Source: Actinomycetes bacterium (GTDB taxonomy: Bacteria; Actinomycetota; Acidimicrobiia; Acidimicrobiales; Bog-793). From it: DNA of 51,058 bases. How positions within the stretch are numbered: the first letter of the stretch is position 1; the number at the start of each line of letters is the position of its first letter. The DNA lies in NCBI GenBank assembly GCA_021829645.1, contig JAKBPI010000015.1:1-51058 (forward strand), read 5' to 3'. The position numbers were made by a program, and so were the translations under genes. Positions 8,332 to 16,570 of this stretch are shown piece by piece. The notes under the pieces were generated by a model. That model ran no database searches, was not told the origin of the DNA, and worked only from the letters and a program-made list of their open reading frames with translations.

Positions 8332-8957
8332 ATTGTCTTGCTTTCCGCCATTTTGTCTTTTTTGAGAACCTGAAGTCTATGGTAGACGAAAATCGCCACG
8401 GCCACAACGACCACAACAAGCAAAACGTAGGCGGCATACTGGAACCCGTTGGCCACAGAATGCCATGCCGACCCTACGGCATAACCCAGTCCGGCCAAGA
8501 CAGCTGAGTAAACCAGAGTACCGAGAGCCGTGAAAAGCGTAAAACGCCAAAAACTCATTTCCGCTATTCCGGCGGCGAGGCTGACAAAAGTTCTTATTAG
8601 CGGCATCGCTCTTCCTATGGGCACAGCAATGTCACCGTGCTTGGCAAAGAATTGGTCTGTTCTGTCAATATCTGACTTGGAAATCAAAACATACTTGCCG
8701 AACTTGTAAACAAAAGGCCTACCCCCGGCTTTGCCAACGGCATAGGAAACAAAAGACCCGAGCACTTCCGCCACAGTCCCAAGTAGAATCACCGCTACGA
8801 TGTTCAGATGGGGATCCCCCGGTTTATGCAGTAAACCTCCGGCAAGAGCTCCCGCAAACCCGAAAGTTACCTCCGAAGGTATCGGTATACAGCAGGCCTC
8901 TATGAAGGCTAAAACGACCAGAGCAAGATATCCATGACTTACGATAAAAGATTCCAC
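8328..8957 (-). CDS. DedA family membrane protein
   Basis: A 209-residue polytopic protein with the DedA hallmarks: EACCIPIPSE in the first re-entrant region and the RAMPLIRTFVSLAAG motif near residue 115-129, followed by transmembrane helices. DedA proteins help recycle undecaprenyl phosphate or polar lipids and support envelope homeostasis. The start is GTG 8957, preceded by AAAGGG at a suitable distance. The downstream SDR overlaps by four bases. Its location beside peptidoglycan-precursor genes fits a cell-envelope role, though no shared promoter with murL is shown. The C-terminus is short and basic. Confidence 0.88.
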   Translation of the reverse strand: MESFIVSHGYLALVVLAFIEACCIPIPSEVTFGFAGALAGGLLHKPGDPHLNIVAVILLGTVAEVLGSFVSYAVGKAGGRPFVYKFGKYVLISKSDIDRTDQFFAKHGDIAVPIGRAMPLIRTFVSLAAGIAEMSFWRFTLFTALGTLVYSAVLAGLGYAVGSAWHSVANGFQYAAYVLLVVVVVAVAIFVYHRLQVLKKDKMAESKTI

Positions 8958-9084
8958 TATGCCCTTTTATCAAATATTTAGAGGCTTGTGTTGGCATATC
9001 GACTAATATTTGACCGAGATCACTTTAAAGTAAGACTATTTCTCTTACTTTCCTGAGAAATTTCACAGGATAAACAAGACATCA

Positions 9085-10038
9085 ATGGATAACAAACAAA
9101 CGGTTTCATCAGATAGGCTCATCGTATTCCCGGGCATTGGCTTTGTTGCCAAAATGTTTGTACCGCTTGCCAAAAAACTAAACCCGAATCTTTCGACTTA
9201 CGGAATCAACTGGCCCTTTCATGCCGCTCTTCCCACCGCCCACCTGCCGCGGCCGGAGGTGAGAGACGAAGACGTCTTCTTGGAACAATTCGTTACAACA
9301 GAGGAACTCGCCAAATACGTACTTTTTGCCCTCTCCCTCATCACCGGCTCAGAGTGTACACAAGAATCAAAAGCCGCCGGACTGCTAAAAATAGACACTC
9401 TTTCTGAAAATGCAAGGAAAACCTCATCTCAACCGATAGGTTTTGGCCATTCTGCCGGGGCAACCGCACTCCTTGCATGCGAATCCCTTTATCCGGGTAC
9501 ATTTTCTGCTTTGTTTCTCTATGAAGCGCTTTTCATAACGGATTTTGCCGCCGCCCCACGGGAAGTAAACGACGAGATACTCTCTCTCGTCACACGCACT
9601 CCGCACAGGCGCTCGGCTTTTGCCTCTCCTGAAGAGGCCAAGAGTCACTTCGGCAGCCGTATGCCCTTTGCGAGTATGGACGAAACATGCCTTGATCTCT
9701 ATGTGAGGGAATCCCTACAGCATGACAACGACTCGAGTCAAGGTTTCCGACTCATCCTGGACAAAGAGACAGAGGCAAAATTTTATAGCCGATTTGCAGA
9801 GATTGGAGGTATCTCAGAACTGCCTAGACCATCTTGCCCCGTATACCTAATGACCGGATCTGAAGCGGGACGGGTTGCCGCCCACTCGCTTTCCAATATG
9901 AAAAATTTAATACCGGATTCTCGCGTATTGGTTCTGGACGGTCTGGATCACTTTGGACCCTTTAGTGCTCCTATGAGGATGGCTGAAGTTCTCAACGAAC
10001 TATTGCCTCTCTATACGGGAAAGCCCGACTTTACCTAG
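9085..10038 (+). CDS. Alpha/beta fold hydrolase
   Basis: A 317-residue cytoplasmic protein without signal peptide. An early IVFPGIGF strand-loop, the nucleophile elbow GFGHSAG (Ser at about 123) and a late LDGLDHFGPF segment supplying the catalytic His define an alpha/beta hydrolase. The acid is probably among the aspartates near VYLMTGSEAG or VLVLDGLD. The open Ser/Asp/His arrangement suggests an esterase, lipase or thioesterase; the substrate is not predictable. ATG 9085 is the first codon of the conserved frame. The gene is divergent from dedA across about 127 bp that should hold both promoters. It is followed by a 60-bp gap and the nuclease gene on the same strand, possibly co-transcribed. 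Confidence 0.75.
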   Translation: MDNKQTVSSDRLIVFPGIGFVAKMFVPLAKKLNPNLSTYGINWPFHAALPTAHLPRPEVRDEDVFLEQFVTTEELAKYVLFALSLITGSECTQESKAAGLLKIDTLSENARKTSSQPIGFGHSAGATALLACESLYPGTFSALFLYEALFITDFAAAPREVNDEILSLVTRTPHRRSAFASPEEAKSHFGSRMPFASMDETCLDLYVRESLQHDNDSSQGFRLILDKETEAKFYSRFAEIGGISELPRPSCPVYLMTGSEAGRVAAHSLSNMKNLIPDSRVLVLDGLDHFGPFSAPMRMAEVLNELLPLYTGKPDFT

Positions 10039-10098
10039 AAAAATAAAATATTCACTCTTAGGTCATACAGATACGTTTTCGGTCATTAAACTCTAGGT

Positions 10099-10893
10099 GT
10101 GCCACTTGAAATGCCGGAAACCCTGTCACCAAGCAAAATGGATCGTTTTACGTCCTGCCCGCTTTCTTTTCGATATACCTACATAGATAAAATACCGGAA
10201 CCGCTCACCCAAGCCCAGGTAAAAGGCACTCTAACCCATAAAGTTCTGGAACTTCTCTATGCCAAAGAGCCAGAATTGCGCACCGAAGAGGTCGCCATAG
10301 AAATCTTGGATTCTGTTGTATCACAAGAAAGCAGCTCTTTGGAAGAAGTCACTGGAGACGAACAGGAAGCCGAATCACTTGTCTTAGAAATCGGAAGTTT
10401 ACTGCATTCGTATTTTGTAATAGAGGACCCGTCCGCTATCCATTGTCGGGCTACGGAATTGGATATCACAGGAGAAATAGCCGGTTTCAAATTGCGGGGT
10501 ATCATAGACAGACTTGATCTCACAGAAAAAAATGACTTGGCAATTGTGGACTATAAAACCGGTAAAGCTCCGGGTGAATCTTTTGAAAAATCCAAGCTCA
10601 ACGCCGTATCTATATACGCTTTGCTTTGCGAACTACAATTCGGGCAAAGACCGGTTGAAATGCGACTGGTTTACCTAAAGAATAGGATATCCATCATCAA
10701 ATTGCCTACAGAACAGGTGATGCGGGCCACAAAATCCAAAATAGCGGCAGTCGCCATGGCGATACAAAAGGCCTGTGAAAACGACGACTTTAGGGCACGG
10801 CCTTCCCGCCTATGCCCATATTGCCCACATCACAACATCTGCCCTGCTTTTGCTCATGCAGCTGACAACACACCCAAGACTCCTTTCAAATAG
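10099..10893 (+). CDS. RecB-family PD-(D/E)XK exonuclease with Fe-S cysteine set
   Basis: A 264-residue nuclease beginning at GTG 10099 (MPLEMPETLSPSKMDRF), a start I recall as conserved in actinobacterial relatives even though no RBS is obvious. Catalytic features are His47 (GTLTHKVLE), Asp137 (IIDRLD) and Asp151/Lys153 (IVDYKTGK), the RecB nuclease core. Cys20 together with Cys239, Cys242 and Cys248 (CPYCPHHNIC) forms the four-cysteine pattern of AddB- and Cas4-type nucleases that holds a 4Fe-4S cluster. The protein is a stand-alone nuclease domain without helicase. A role in DNA repair is likely, but its partner is not in the window. It ends at a probable terminator. Confidence 0.85.
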   Translation: MPLEMPETLSPSKMDRFTSCPLSFRYTYIDKIPEPLTQAQVKGTLTHKVLELLYAKEPELRTEEVAIEILDSVVSQESSSLEEVTGDEQEAESLVLEIGSLLHSYFVIEDPSAIHCRATELDITGEIAGFKLRGIIDRLDLTEKNDLAIVDYKTGKAPGESFEKSKLNAVSIYALLCELQFGQRPVEMRLVYLKNRISIIKLPTEQVMRATKSKIAAVAMAIQKACENDDFRARPSRLCPYCPHHNICPAFAHAADNTPKTPFK

Positions 10894-10955
10894 GCAAATG
10901 GATGTCTGGGGTTCTGTAAGATAAAAACCGCTCCGTTTGCCATGTGGTTTTTTTT
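10893..10955 (+). terminator. Probable rho-independent terminator after the nuclease gene
   Basis: GGCAAATGG at 10893-10901 pairs with CCGTTTGCC at 10933-10941 (eight Watson-Crick pairs and one G-T), with a long loop and a run of eight T at 10948-10955. An alternative shorter stem, AAAAACC/GGTTTTT, overlaps the same T run. The left arm begins at the last base of the nuclease stop codon. Confidence 0.55.
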
Positions 10956-11005
10956 GTGTTATAACATATAGATCCTGTCGGTAACTATGAATTTGGAAAA
11001 CCAAA

Positions 11006-11620
11006 ATGAAAAATATAGCTGAGAACTATCTGCTTAAATACTATTCCAGTCAGTTAGAGACCGGGAAACTGGACTTTTTAAAAGAACAGATAACAAAGTT
11101 TGATGCCGCCATAGACAACTACATCACCGGGATAAGAGGCAACAAAATAGCGGACAGAACTTTTTACACGGCATCCGAACTCGGAGATTTTGGTCTTCTT
11201 TGGGTCATCCTGGCCGTACTGCGAGCGCTCAGAGGAGGTAAGCTGAACGAACGAGCCGGTCTGAGAAGTGTCATTGCCACAGGCATGGAGTCGACATTAG
11301 TAAATGTTTTTCTCAAATCCATTTTTCGCCGTTCCCGACCTGCCGTTGAAACCGATCATCCCCTTCCTCTCAGACAACCCCTTTCATCCAGCTTCCCCTC
11401 AGGACATGCCACTGCAGCTTTTTGTGCCGCCACGCTGCTATCCGAAAAAGATAACTTGGGTTGGTTTTACTTTTTATTGGCTTTGTTAGTGGCTGCCAGT
11501 AGGGTCTACGTCAGGATACATCACGGCTCAGATGTGCTTGGTGGAATCGTCGTAGGGCTAATTCTGGGAATTATAGGACGCATACTAGCCCCCCTCGGAC
11601 CAAAGGCTGCCAAACGCTGA
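11006..11620 (+). CDS. PAP2-family membrane phosphatase
   Basis: A 204-residue protein with the three PAP2 phosphatase motifs: KSIFRRSRP (about 104-112), SFPSGH (129-134) and SRVYVRIHHGSD (165-176), giving catalytic His134 and His172. Several hydrophobic segments surround them, so it is an integral membrane phosphatase with its active site at a membrane face. Substrates in the family include undecaprenyl pyrophosphate, phosphatidic acid and phosphatidylglycerol phosphate. With DedA and MurL nearby an envelope-lipid role is plausible but not proved. ATG 11006 is preceded by a TATAAC hexamer at about 10959-10964 that could be part of its promoter. Confidence 0.88.
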   Translation: MKNIAENYLLKYYSSQLETGKLDFLKEQITKFDAAIDNYITGIRGNKIADRTFYTASELGDFGLLWVILAVLRALRGGKLNERAGLRSVIATGMESTLVNVFLKSIFRRSRPAVETDHPLPLRQPLSSSFPSGHATAAFCAATLLSEKDNLGWFYFLLALLVAASRVYVRIHHGSDVLGGIVVGLILGIIGRILAPLGPKAAKR

Positions 11621-11695
11621 TCGCGGTCTTTTGAATTAGGCATAAAAGCTACTTTCCCTGATCGTATTCAAAACGTGTTGTCGACAAAACATTAA

Positions 11696-12559
11696 GTGGG
11701 TAAAGTTAGACTTATGGTCGACGTAAAGCAAGATCCAAACGAGTCACAAGAAAACAACCCTTCACTGATTATCTGTTGTGAAAATCTGGGTACGACATCT
11801 TCGGCAAACGCCGGCATTTACAGAGCACTGCGAGAAGGAGTTGCCACATCGGCATCCTTGGTAGTACCGGCTCCCTGGGCAAGAGCCGCTGCTGCGGAAT
11901 ACAGGGGGGAGGACATAGGCGTAAGCTTGACTCTCGTCGCCGAATACGACCTGCTGAAGTGGGGACCCATCACGTATGCTCCCTCACTTTTGGGGGGAGA
12001 CGGCGGATTTCCCAAGACAATTACCGACATTTGGGAACACGCCGACTTGGACGAGGTACGCCGTGAGTGGCGAGCTCAGGTAGAAAGAGCTGTCTACTGG
12101 GGTTTTGATGTCACCCATTTATCACTTCATCTTCCCGGCATTGAATTGCGTCCGGAATTTTTTGACGCCTACCTGGAAATAGCCGAAGAATTCCAACTGC
12201 CCGTCAGGTTGTACAATCAAAGCGCAGAAAAAGCAGCAGGGTTTCCTTTCCGGCAACTGGCCGCCGAACGCGGAGTATTTTCCCCGGATAATTGCCTTTC
12301 TATACAACCTCTACACGGAGAGACCAATATCGCCTCCACGCTTGCCCAGTGTTCAAAAGGCCTGAACTGTATGTCTTTAGATACGGCCATCGACACCTAC
12401 GAATTGCGCGTCGCCGACCCCGAGTGGGAACAGCCGGTTTCCAATTTGGCACTTTTGATCAGTTCGCAGTTCAAAGACGCTATCACTTCCAAGAAAATGG
12501 AACTGGTAGGCTATAAATTTCTCAGAAACTCCATGCGACAAAACCCGATGGAACAATAG
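11696..12559 (+). CDS. ChbG/YdjC-like protein with substituted metal ligands
   Basis: A 287-residue protein that aligns by eye with ChbG/HpnK (YdjC) carbohydrate deacetylases: a first-strand IICCENLGTTSSANAGI, an ATSASLVVPAPWA segment, GVSLTLVAEYDLLKWGP and THLSLHLPG. In active members the first motif has paired aspartates (DDxG), the third reads GVHLT and the fourth DSHxG. Here these are CENLG (28-32), GVSLT (75-79) and HLSLH (141-145), so most expected metal-binding residues are gone. It may be a non-catalytic sugar-binding relative or use a different site. The start is uncertain between GTG 11696 and ATG 11714; neither has a good RBS. Confidence 0.65.
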   Translation: MGKVRLMVDVKQDPNESQENNPSLIICCENLGTTSSANAGIYRALREGVATSASLVVPAPWARAAAAEYRGEDIGVSLTLVAEYDLLKWGPITYAPSLLGGDGGFPKTITDIWEHADLDEVRREWRAQVERAVYWGFDVTHLSLHLPGIELRPEFFDAYLEIAEEFQLPVRLYNQSAEKAAGFPFRQLAAERGVFSPDNCLSIQPLHGETNIASTLAQCSKGLNCMSLDTAIDTYELRVADPEWEQPVSNLALLISSQFKDAITSKKMELVGYKFLRNSMRQNPMEQ

Positions 12560-12562
12560 CGA

Positions 12563-12940
12563 TCAATAATACCTTGGGACGTAAGAACCCTGCCCCATGG
12601 AAAAGCTCTCTGTCATATCGATGTCTTCATCGACACTGCCTCGTACTTCCGTGACCCAGGACAGCCTCTGCTTCAAAAGGCGTTCGACTCCTCCTTGGAG
12701 AGTTACGGAGGAAATAGCACACGAACCGCATGCTCCCTGCAACTGCACGGAGACAATACCGCTTGCGTAATCGACTTCAACGACGGACAAGTCTCCCCCA
12801 TCCATCTGAACAGCCGGTCTCATTATCTCGATCAGATCTTCCAGTTCTTTTTGCCTTTCGGCCAAAATCTCCGGTGACAATTCCGTGACCGTGGTTTCAG
12901 TTGTTTCTTCCGTCAGGTTATGTGTCTCAGACAAATTCAT
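12563..12940 (-). CDS. NifU-like C-terminal domain Fe-S scaffold protein
   Basis: A 125-residue protein from ATG 12940, which has GAGG seven bases upstream; a longer frame back to 13000 lacks such support. After a Thr/Glu-rich N-terminus, the NifU C-terminal domain has MRPAVQMDGGDL and CGSCAISSVTLQGGVE, whose CxxC binds a 4Fe-4S cluster for transfer to apo-proteins. The terminal 30 residues are acidic with a Met/Ser/Tyr-rich end. It is convergent with the ChbG-like gene and divergent from the nucleotidyltransferase. No SUF genes are next to it. Confidence 0.85.
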   Translation of the reverse strand: MNLSETHNLTEETTETTVTELSPEILAERQKELEDLIEIMRPAVQMDGGDLSVVEVDYASGIVSVQLQGACGSCAISSVTLQGGVERLLKQRLSWVTEVRGSVDEDIDMTESFSMGQGSYVPRYY

Positions 12941-13094
12941 TTTTATCCTCGCGTGAGCCAATAGCAAATAATCTGTATATAGTGTAATTTTAGCCGACAA
13001 AGGAGCCGGTTTGTCAGCGCATCTCGATTACTGTCAATACCGGCCAAAAGACAGCTATAGGCTCCTGAAAAACCGACAGCCTAAGTCATAACAA

Positions 13095-13109
13095 AATAAT
13101 CATATTATT
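13095..13109. promoter_or_regulatory. Short perfect inverted repeat before the nucleotidyltransferase start
   Basis: AATAAT-CAT-ATTATT is a perfect inverted repeat ending two bases before ATG 13112. It occupies the place where an RBS would be, and no Shine-Dalgarno sequence is visible. It may be a -10-like or operator element of a leaderless transcript, or just AT-rich chance. Confidence 0.3.
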
Positions 13110-13111
13110 GA

Positions 13112-14080
13112 ATGAAACTTAACAGGAAAAATCCAAAAAAGCATAGTAATATTTCTAATGTGCAGCTAGTGATATTGGCCGCCGGCCATGGAAAAAGATT
13201 TGGCGGGCTCAAACAAATTACACCTGTAGGCCCACACGGGGAAGCCATCATGGACTTTACCGCCACAAGAGCCGAGGAAAGCGGTTTTGACGGAATTGTC
13301 GTTGTTATCAGGGATGAAATCCGCCACGAAATCGTATCGCACGTCAAGCAAAAGTGGCCTGGAACCCTACCGGTAGCCTTTGTCTCTCAATCAAAACGTC
13401 CGGGCACGGCAGAGGCCTTAAACGCTGCCAGACCGGCTTTGGACGGAGCGTTTGGCGTAGCCAATGCCGACGATCTCTATTCCGTAAACGCTCTAAAAGC
13501 AGTTGTTGACTACTTTAGACCTTCGCCACAACTTCTGAAAAAGGCTTCTACCCAGAGCCGGGAACTTCACTGGGATAGCTCGGGTTCGGGAAAGCACTTA
13601 CTGGTAGCTCACCATTTGACCCAAACGATCCTTACTAACCACGTCGTTACGAGGGGGATTTGTGAAGTCAGCGACTCTAAATTAGTTAAAATAGTTGAAC
13701 ACCTGATAAAACTCAGACCAGACGGTTTTTTTGACGCCTCCGAACTCGGGACTGGCCATATCCCACAGGATGATCCTAAGCGAAAATGGCGCAAACTGAC
13801 CGGCAGAGAACCGGTATCGATGAATCTATGGGGATTCTCCCTGGAAATTGTAGATTTTGTGGCCGAGCAACTCGCTCGATTCGACTTCGGTGACCTCAGT
13901 AAAAGAGAACCTCTCGTACCGGACATCGTGGCCTCTCTGATAGCAAAAGAAGGTCATTGCGTAGACGTTGTGGACGTTGCAGATAGGTGTATAGGACTGA
14001 CACATCCAAGTGATGCCGTTATTGTCAAGGAAGAAATAGCTTCTCAGTTAATCCCTGAGCAGACCGGCGAATTCGAATAA
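13112..14080 (+). CDS. Sugar-nucleotidyltransferase-like protein (NTP transferase domain)
   Basis: A 322-residue protein with the nucleotidyltransferase signature ILAAGHGKRFGGLKQ at residues 21-35 and the metal-binding VANADDLYS near 115, standard for enzymes that activate sugar-1-phosphates with NTP. TGREPVSMNLWGF further on contributes to the sugar-binding half. No left-handed beta-helix repeats are visible. The exact nucleotide and sugar are not predictable. It sits divergent from the NifU-like gene and converges with the next gene at a shared terminator, so it is probably monocistronic. Confidence 0.8.
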   Translation: MKLNRKNPKKHSNISNVQLVILAAGHGKRFGGLKQITPVGPHGEAIMDFTATRAEESGFDGIVVVIRDEIRHEIVSHVKQKWPGTLPVAFVSQSKRPGTAEALNAARPALDGAFGVANADDLYSVNALKAVVDYFRPSPQLLKKASTQSRELHWDSSGSGKHLLVAHHLTQTILTNHVVTRGICEVSDSKLVKIVEHLIKLRPDGFFDASELGTGHIPQDDPKRKWRKLTGREPVSMNLWGFSLEIVDFVAEQLARFDFGDLSKREPLVPDIVASLIAKEGHCVDVVDVADRCIGLTHPSDAVIVKEEIASQLIPEQTGEFE

Positions 14081-14122
14081 AAAATAATTTACTTCCCCCG
14101 GAAAAGCAAATTATTTTTTATT
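14076..14122. terminator. Bidirectional terminator with perfect 15-bp stem
   Basis: aataaaaaataattt (14076-14090) is exactly complementary to aaattattttttatt (14108-14122). The 17-base centre contains a smaller ctt/aag pairing. Each arm supplies a T run on one strand, and each arm also carries the stop codon of one of the two converging genes (14078-14080 and 14111-14113). Confidence 0.8.
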
Positions 14123-14956
14123 GAGCACATCGAGTACTTTTTCGGTAGGCATCTTCCCTAAATCCAACACTATATTCATTTCCGAGTTGTATACCCTGTC
14201 GTCACTCTGTGAAACGATCTGACTGACATCACGCAAGAGGTACTCTTCGAAAAAAATCCCCTGAGAGGCGACGGGGTGAAAACGCTCTTCCGTCCGATTT
14301 TCCTGGATTATGACGGATTTTGTAATTTGAAAAGCCAACTTTTCAGGAAAACTTTTGCCCAAAACAACGTCTTGACTTATAGTGTCTCCCAAGACCCCCA
14401 TTGGTAAGAAGCCTTCCGGGTGCGCGTATTTTGGTTTGAGTTCAAATTCACGGGCGCCGTCTTCGGTCAAGGTTGTAAATTTGGCGGATAAAAATTTGAT
14501 AAATTCCCGAAATATATTCTCTTGTTCATCAAGGCAAGTCTCTGTTGATATAACAATTCTCATGCGCCCGGCAGAGCAAAAATCCAGACTATTGATCTGC
14601 TTTGCCAAAACGCCGGTTGCTCGATCCAGGGAAGTCTGCCCGCAAAGTGTGCAGTTGTAAAAAAGACCAAACGACAATTCCAAAGTACGTCCTATTCCGG
14701 CGGCACAAATGGTGATGGGGTCAAGGTATTCATAACCGGCAGTCTCTGTTGTATCAGACACGGAAAGTGACGACGCCGATTTTTGCTCTTGACAGTCGGC
14801 GTGGTCTACTTGCAATACGATAAGTGAAAACCCTCTTTCGTCAAGTACAGAAAACAGCTCCAGTAACGCCTGCAGATATGCCTTTGGTTCATCATGAGAA
14901 CCGATACCTAAAAGGATAGCCCGTTTAGGTTTTTTGACAGAAGCAGTACTTGACAT
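14111..14956 (-). CDS. Uncharacterised protein with CxxC motif
   Basis: A protein of about 281 residues from ATG 14956 (a longer start at 14992 exists). I do not recognise the family. It begins after a basic KKPKRA segment with AILLGIGSHDEPKAYL, a Rossmann-like strand and glycine turn, and FSLIVLQVDHADC follows. A central NCTLCGQTSLDRATG region has two cysteines spaced CxxC. A later MRIVISTETCLDEQENIF and FLPMGVLGD suggest an alpha/beta fold. There is no signal peptide or membrane segment. It converges with the nucleotidyltransferase gene. Hints of a nucleotide or metal site remain speculative. Confidence 0.6.
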   Translation of the reverse strand: MSSTASVKKPKRAILLGIGSHDEPKAYLQALLELFSVLDERGFSLIVLQVDHADCQEQKSASSLSVSDTTETAGYEYLDPITICAAGIGRTLELSFGLFYNCTLCGQTSLDRATGVLAKQINSLDFCSAGRMRIVISTETCLDEQENIFREFIKFLSAKFTTLTEDGAREFELKPKYAHPEGFLPMGVLGDTISQDVVLGKSFPEKLAFQITKSVIIQENRTEERFHPVASQGIFFEEYLLRDVSQIVSQSDDRVYNSEMNIVLDLGKMPTEKVLDVLNKK

Positions 14957-15067
14957 GTGACTATAACTTATATTATCACTTTTCGCTACCAAACGATTTC
15001 CATAAGATCACAACTCGAATAGGCATAAAAAACTTCCTAAGCTCTTCTTTTTTGTCATACTGGCTCT

Positions 15068-15325
15068 ATGGCCAAGAAACGCCCCTTGCGGGTCAAGCTC
15101 TTTTCCAAAATACAACTGGTTGAAGACCCGCTGAGCGGACTCCTTTCCGAGCAAAGACACATCCAGCCATTTGCAGCAACCAAAACCTACATATGTCCGG
15201 GTTGTAATCAAGAAATATGGCCGAGAACGGGACACTTGGTTATCGTACCGCTTGCTGATACCAACAACAGGAGACACTGGCATACCAGTTGTTGGGAACG
15301 CAAGAATCGCCTTCCCAAAAACTAG
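15068..15325 (+). CDS. Small actinobacterial zinc-ribbon-like protein
   Basis: An 85-residue basic protein with TYICPGCNQEI and, about 30 residues on, RRHWHTSCWERK. The CPGC pair plus the His/Cys pair of HWHTSCW form a probable zinc site. I recall this arrangement in short conserved proteins across Actinobacteria, sometimes misnamed ATP/GTP-binding proteins. Function is unknown; nucleic-acid binding is a guess from the basic charge. A frame at 15171-15353 covers the same DNA and is rejected because the zinc motifs are in this one. Confidence 0.75.
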   Translation: MAKKRPLRVKLFSKIQLVEDPLSGLLSEQRHIQPFAATKTYICPGCNQEIWPRTGHLVIVPLADTNNRRHWHTSCWERKNRLPKN

Positions 15326-15520
15326 ACTGCGTTTTGCTGATTCACCGGCATGAATGAGATAACCGCTTTAGCTAACCTACAGCGATGTTGCACTAAAACT
15401 TTCTCCAGCCTCTATATTGCCGAGACATAGCCTGGCTCTTTATTTGTATTCAACGGCTAGTCTTACCAAATCTTCTCGACACAATATAGACTTTATACTA
15501 ATACTCACAAGACTTCCAAG

Positions 15521-16570
15521 CTATTCTGCCCTGCGGAGCAGGAATATGGCACCTACCGTCAGCAGAGCCGAGACGACCAGATAAAGTAAGAAGTTCAGTA
15601 CTTGAAAGTCCCAATAGCGATTTTCCGGCTGGTAAACTACTACTACGTGATAACTCTTTGATATAGACCGGATACAGCTATTGAGTCCGGATGGTGGTCC
15701 GTTGCCTTTGCCCAGCGATATCCTACTGATAGACCTGTCCAAAACAGAGCAATTCTGCCTCATAAAGCTACCGATCGCCTCATCCCCTGAGTCATTTTGT
15801 AGTCCTGACGAGTACACCCACGCATTTGGGATTGGACCGCCGTAGAACGTCAGGACAGGTGTAGGTTGACTATTTCCGTTGCCCTGTATCGTGATACCTG
15901 AAAATGAACTCTGCGAAACAGCTGTAGTTGTAGTAGTCGGTGAAATTAAATTTGGCAGAATAAAAAGAGCCACTACTACTCTGACAATGACAAAAGTAAA
16001 CAGTGTTGTGAAAATTGCACTCAATTGCTTTTTAAAAAGCAGCCCTAAGAACACTCCCAGCGTAAAAGCAAAGATTGAGTAGCCGACAGGTGAAAGGTTT
16101 CTTAGATCCAGCATACTATATTTGTCATGGTGAATAAAATCAAGTTTGGCAAACCACCATGTTACTACCGTTGTCATAATGACAGAGATCGCTAGTGTCG
16201 CTGTCATGCCGACAACATATTTGGAGATAAACCACTGAGTGCGCTTAATGCTCTGCGTTAAGGAAAACTTAAATGTTTGCTTTTCGAATTCGGTGGAAAA
16301 TAGCGGAGCTCCCCATATAAATCCGATAACACAAGGAACTACATAAGAAATGAACTGAAAAATGTGTCGTATAACGGAGAAATAAGCTTCGAAGTGAGCT
16401 CTAAATCCTCCGCAAGTAAGACTTCTTTTTTGCATGCAACTTTTAATATTTTGATCATAGAAATGATCCATGCGAAACCCGGTCACAAGAGCGATTACCA
16501 CTAAAATACCAAGGAGCAACGTTGCGACAATCACACCTGAGCGCATCTGTCGAAAGGCAACTTTAAACAT
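15521..16570 (-). CDS. ABC-2 type transporter permease
   Basis: A 349-residue membrane protein with an N-terminal transmembrane helix, an early extracytoplasmic loop holding a pair of cysteines (CMQKRSLTCGG), a membrane cluster in the middle, a large second loop rich in Ser/Thr/Asn and a C-terminal helix followed by LLRRAE. This is the layout of ABC-2 family permeases. It is the third gene of a GntR-ATPase-permease operon, joined to the ATPase by TAATG overlap. Transported compound unknown; the same operon form in Bacillus (ytr) responds to cell-wall-active antibiotics. Confidence 0.75.
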   Translation of the reverse strand: MFKVAFRQMRSGVIVATLLLGILVVIALVTGFRMDHFYDQNIKSCMQKRSLTCGGFRAHFEAYFSVIRHIFQFISYVVPCVIGFIWGAPLFSTEFEKQTFKFSLTQSIKRTQWFISKYVVGMTATLAISVIMTTVVTWWFAKLDFIHHDKYSMLDLRNLSPVGYSIFAFTLGVFLGLLFKKQLSAIFTTLFTFVIVRVVVALFILPNLISPTTTTTAVSQSSFSGITIQGNGNSQPTPVLTFYGGPIPNAWVYSSGLQNDSGDEAIGSFMRQNCSVLDRSISRISLGKGNGPPSGLNSCIRSISKSYHVVVVYQPENRYWDFQVLNFLLYLVVSALLTVGAIFLLRRAE

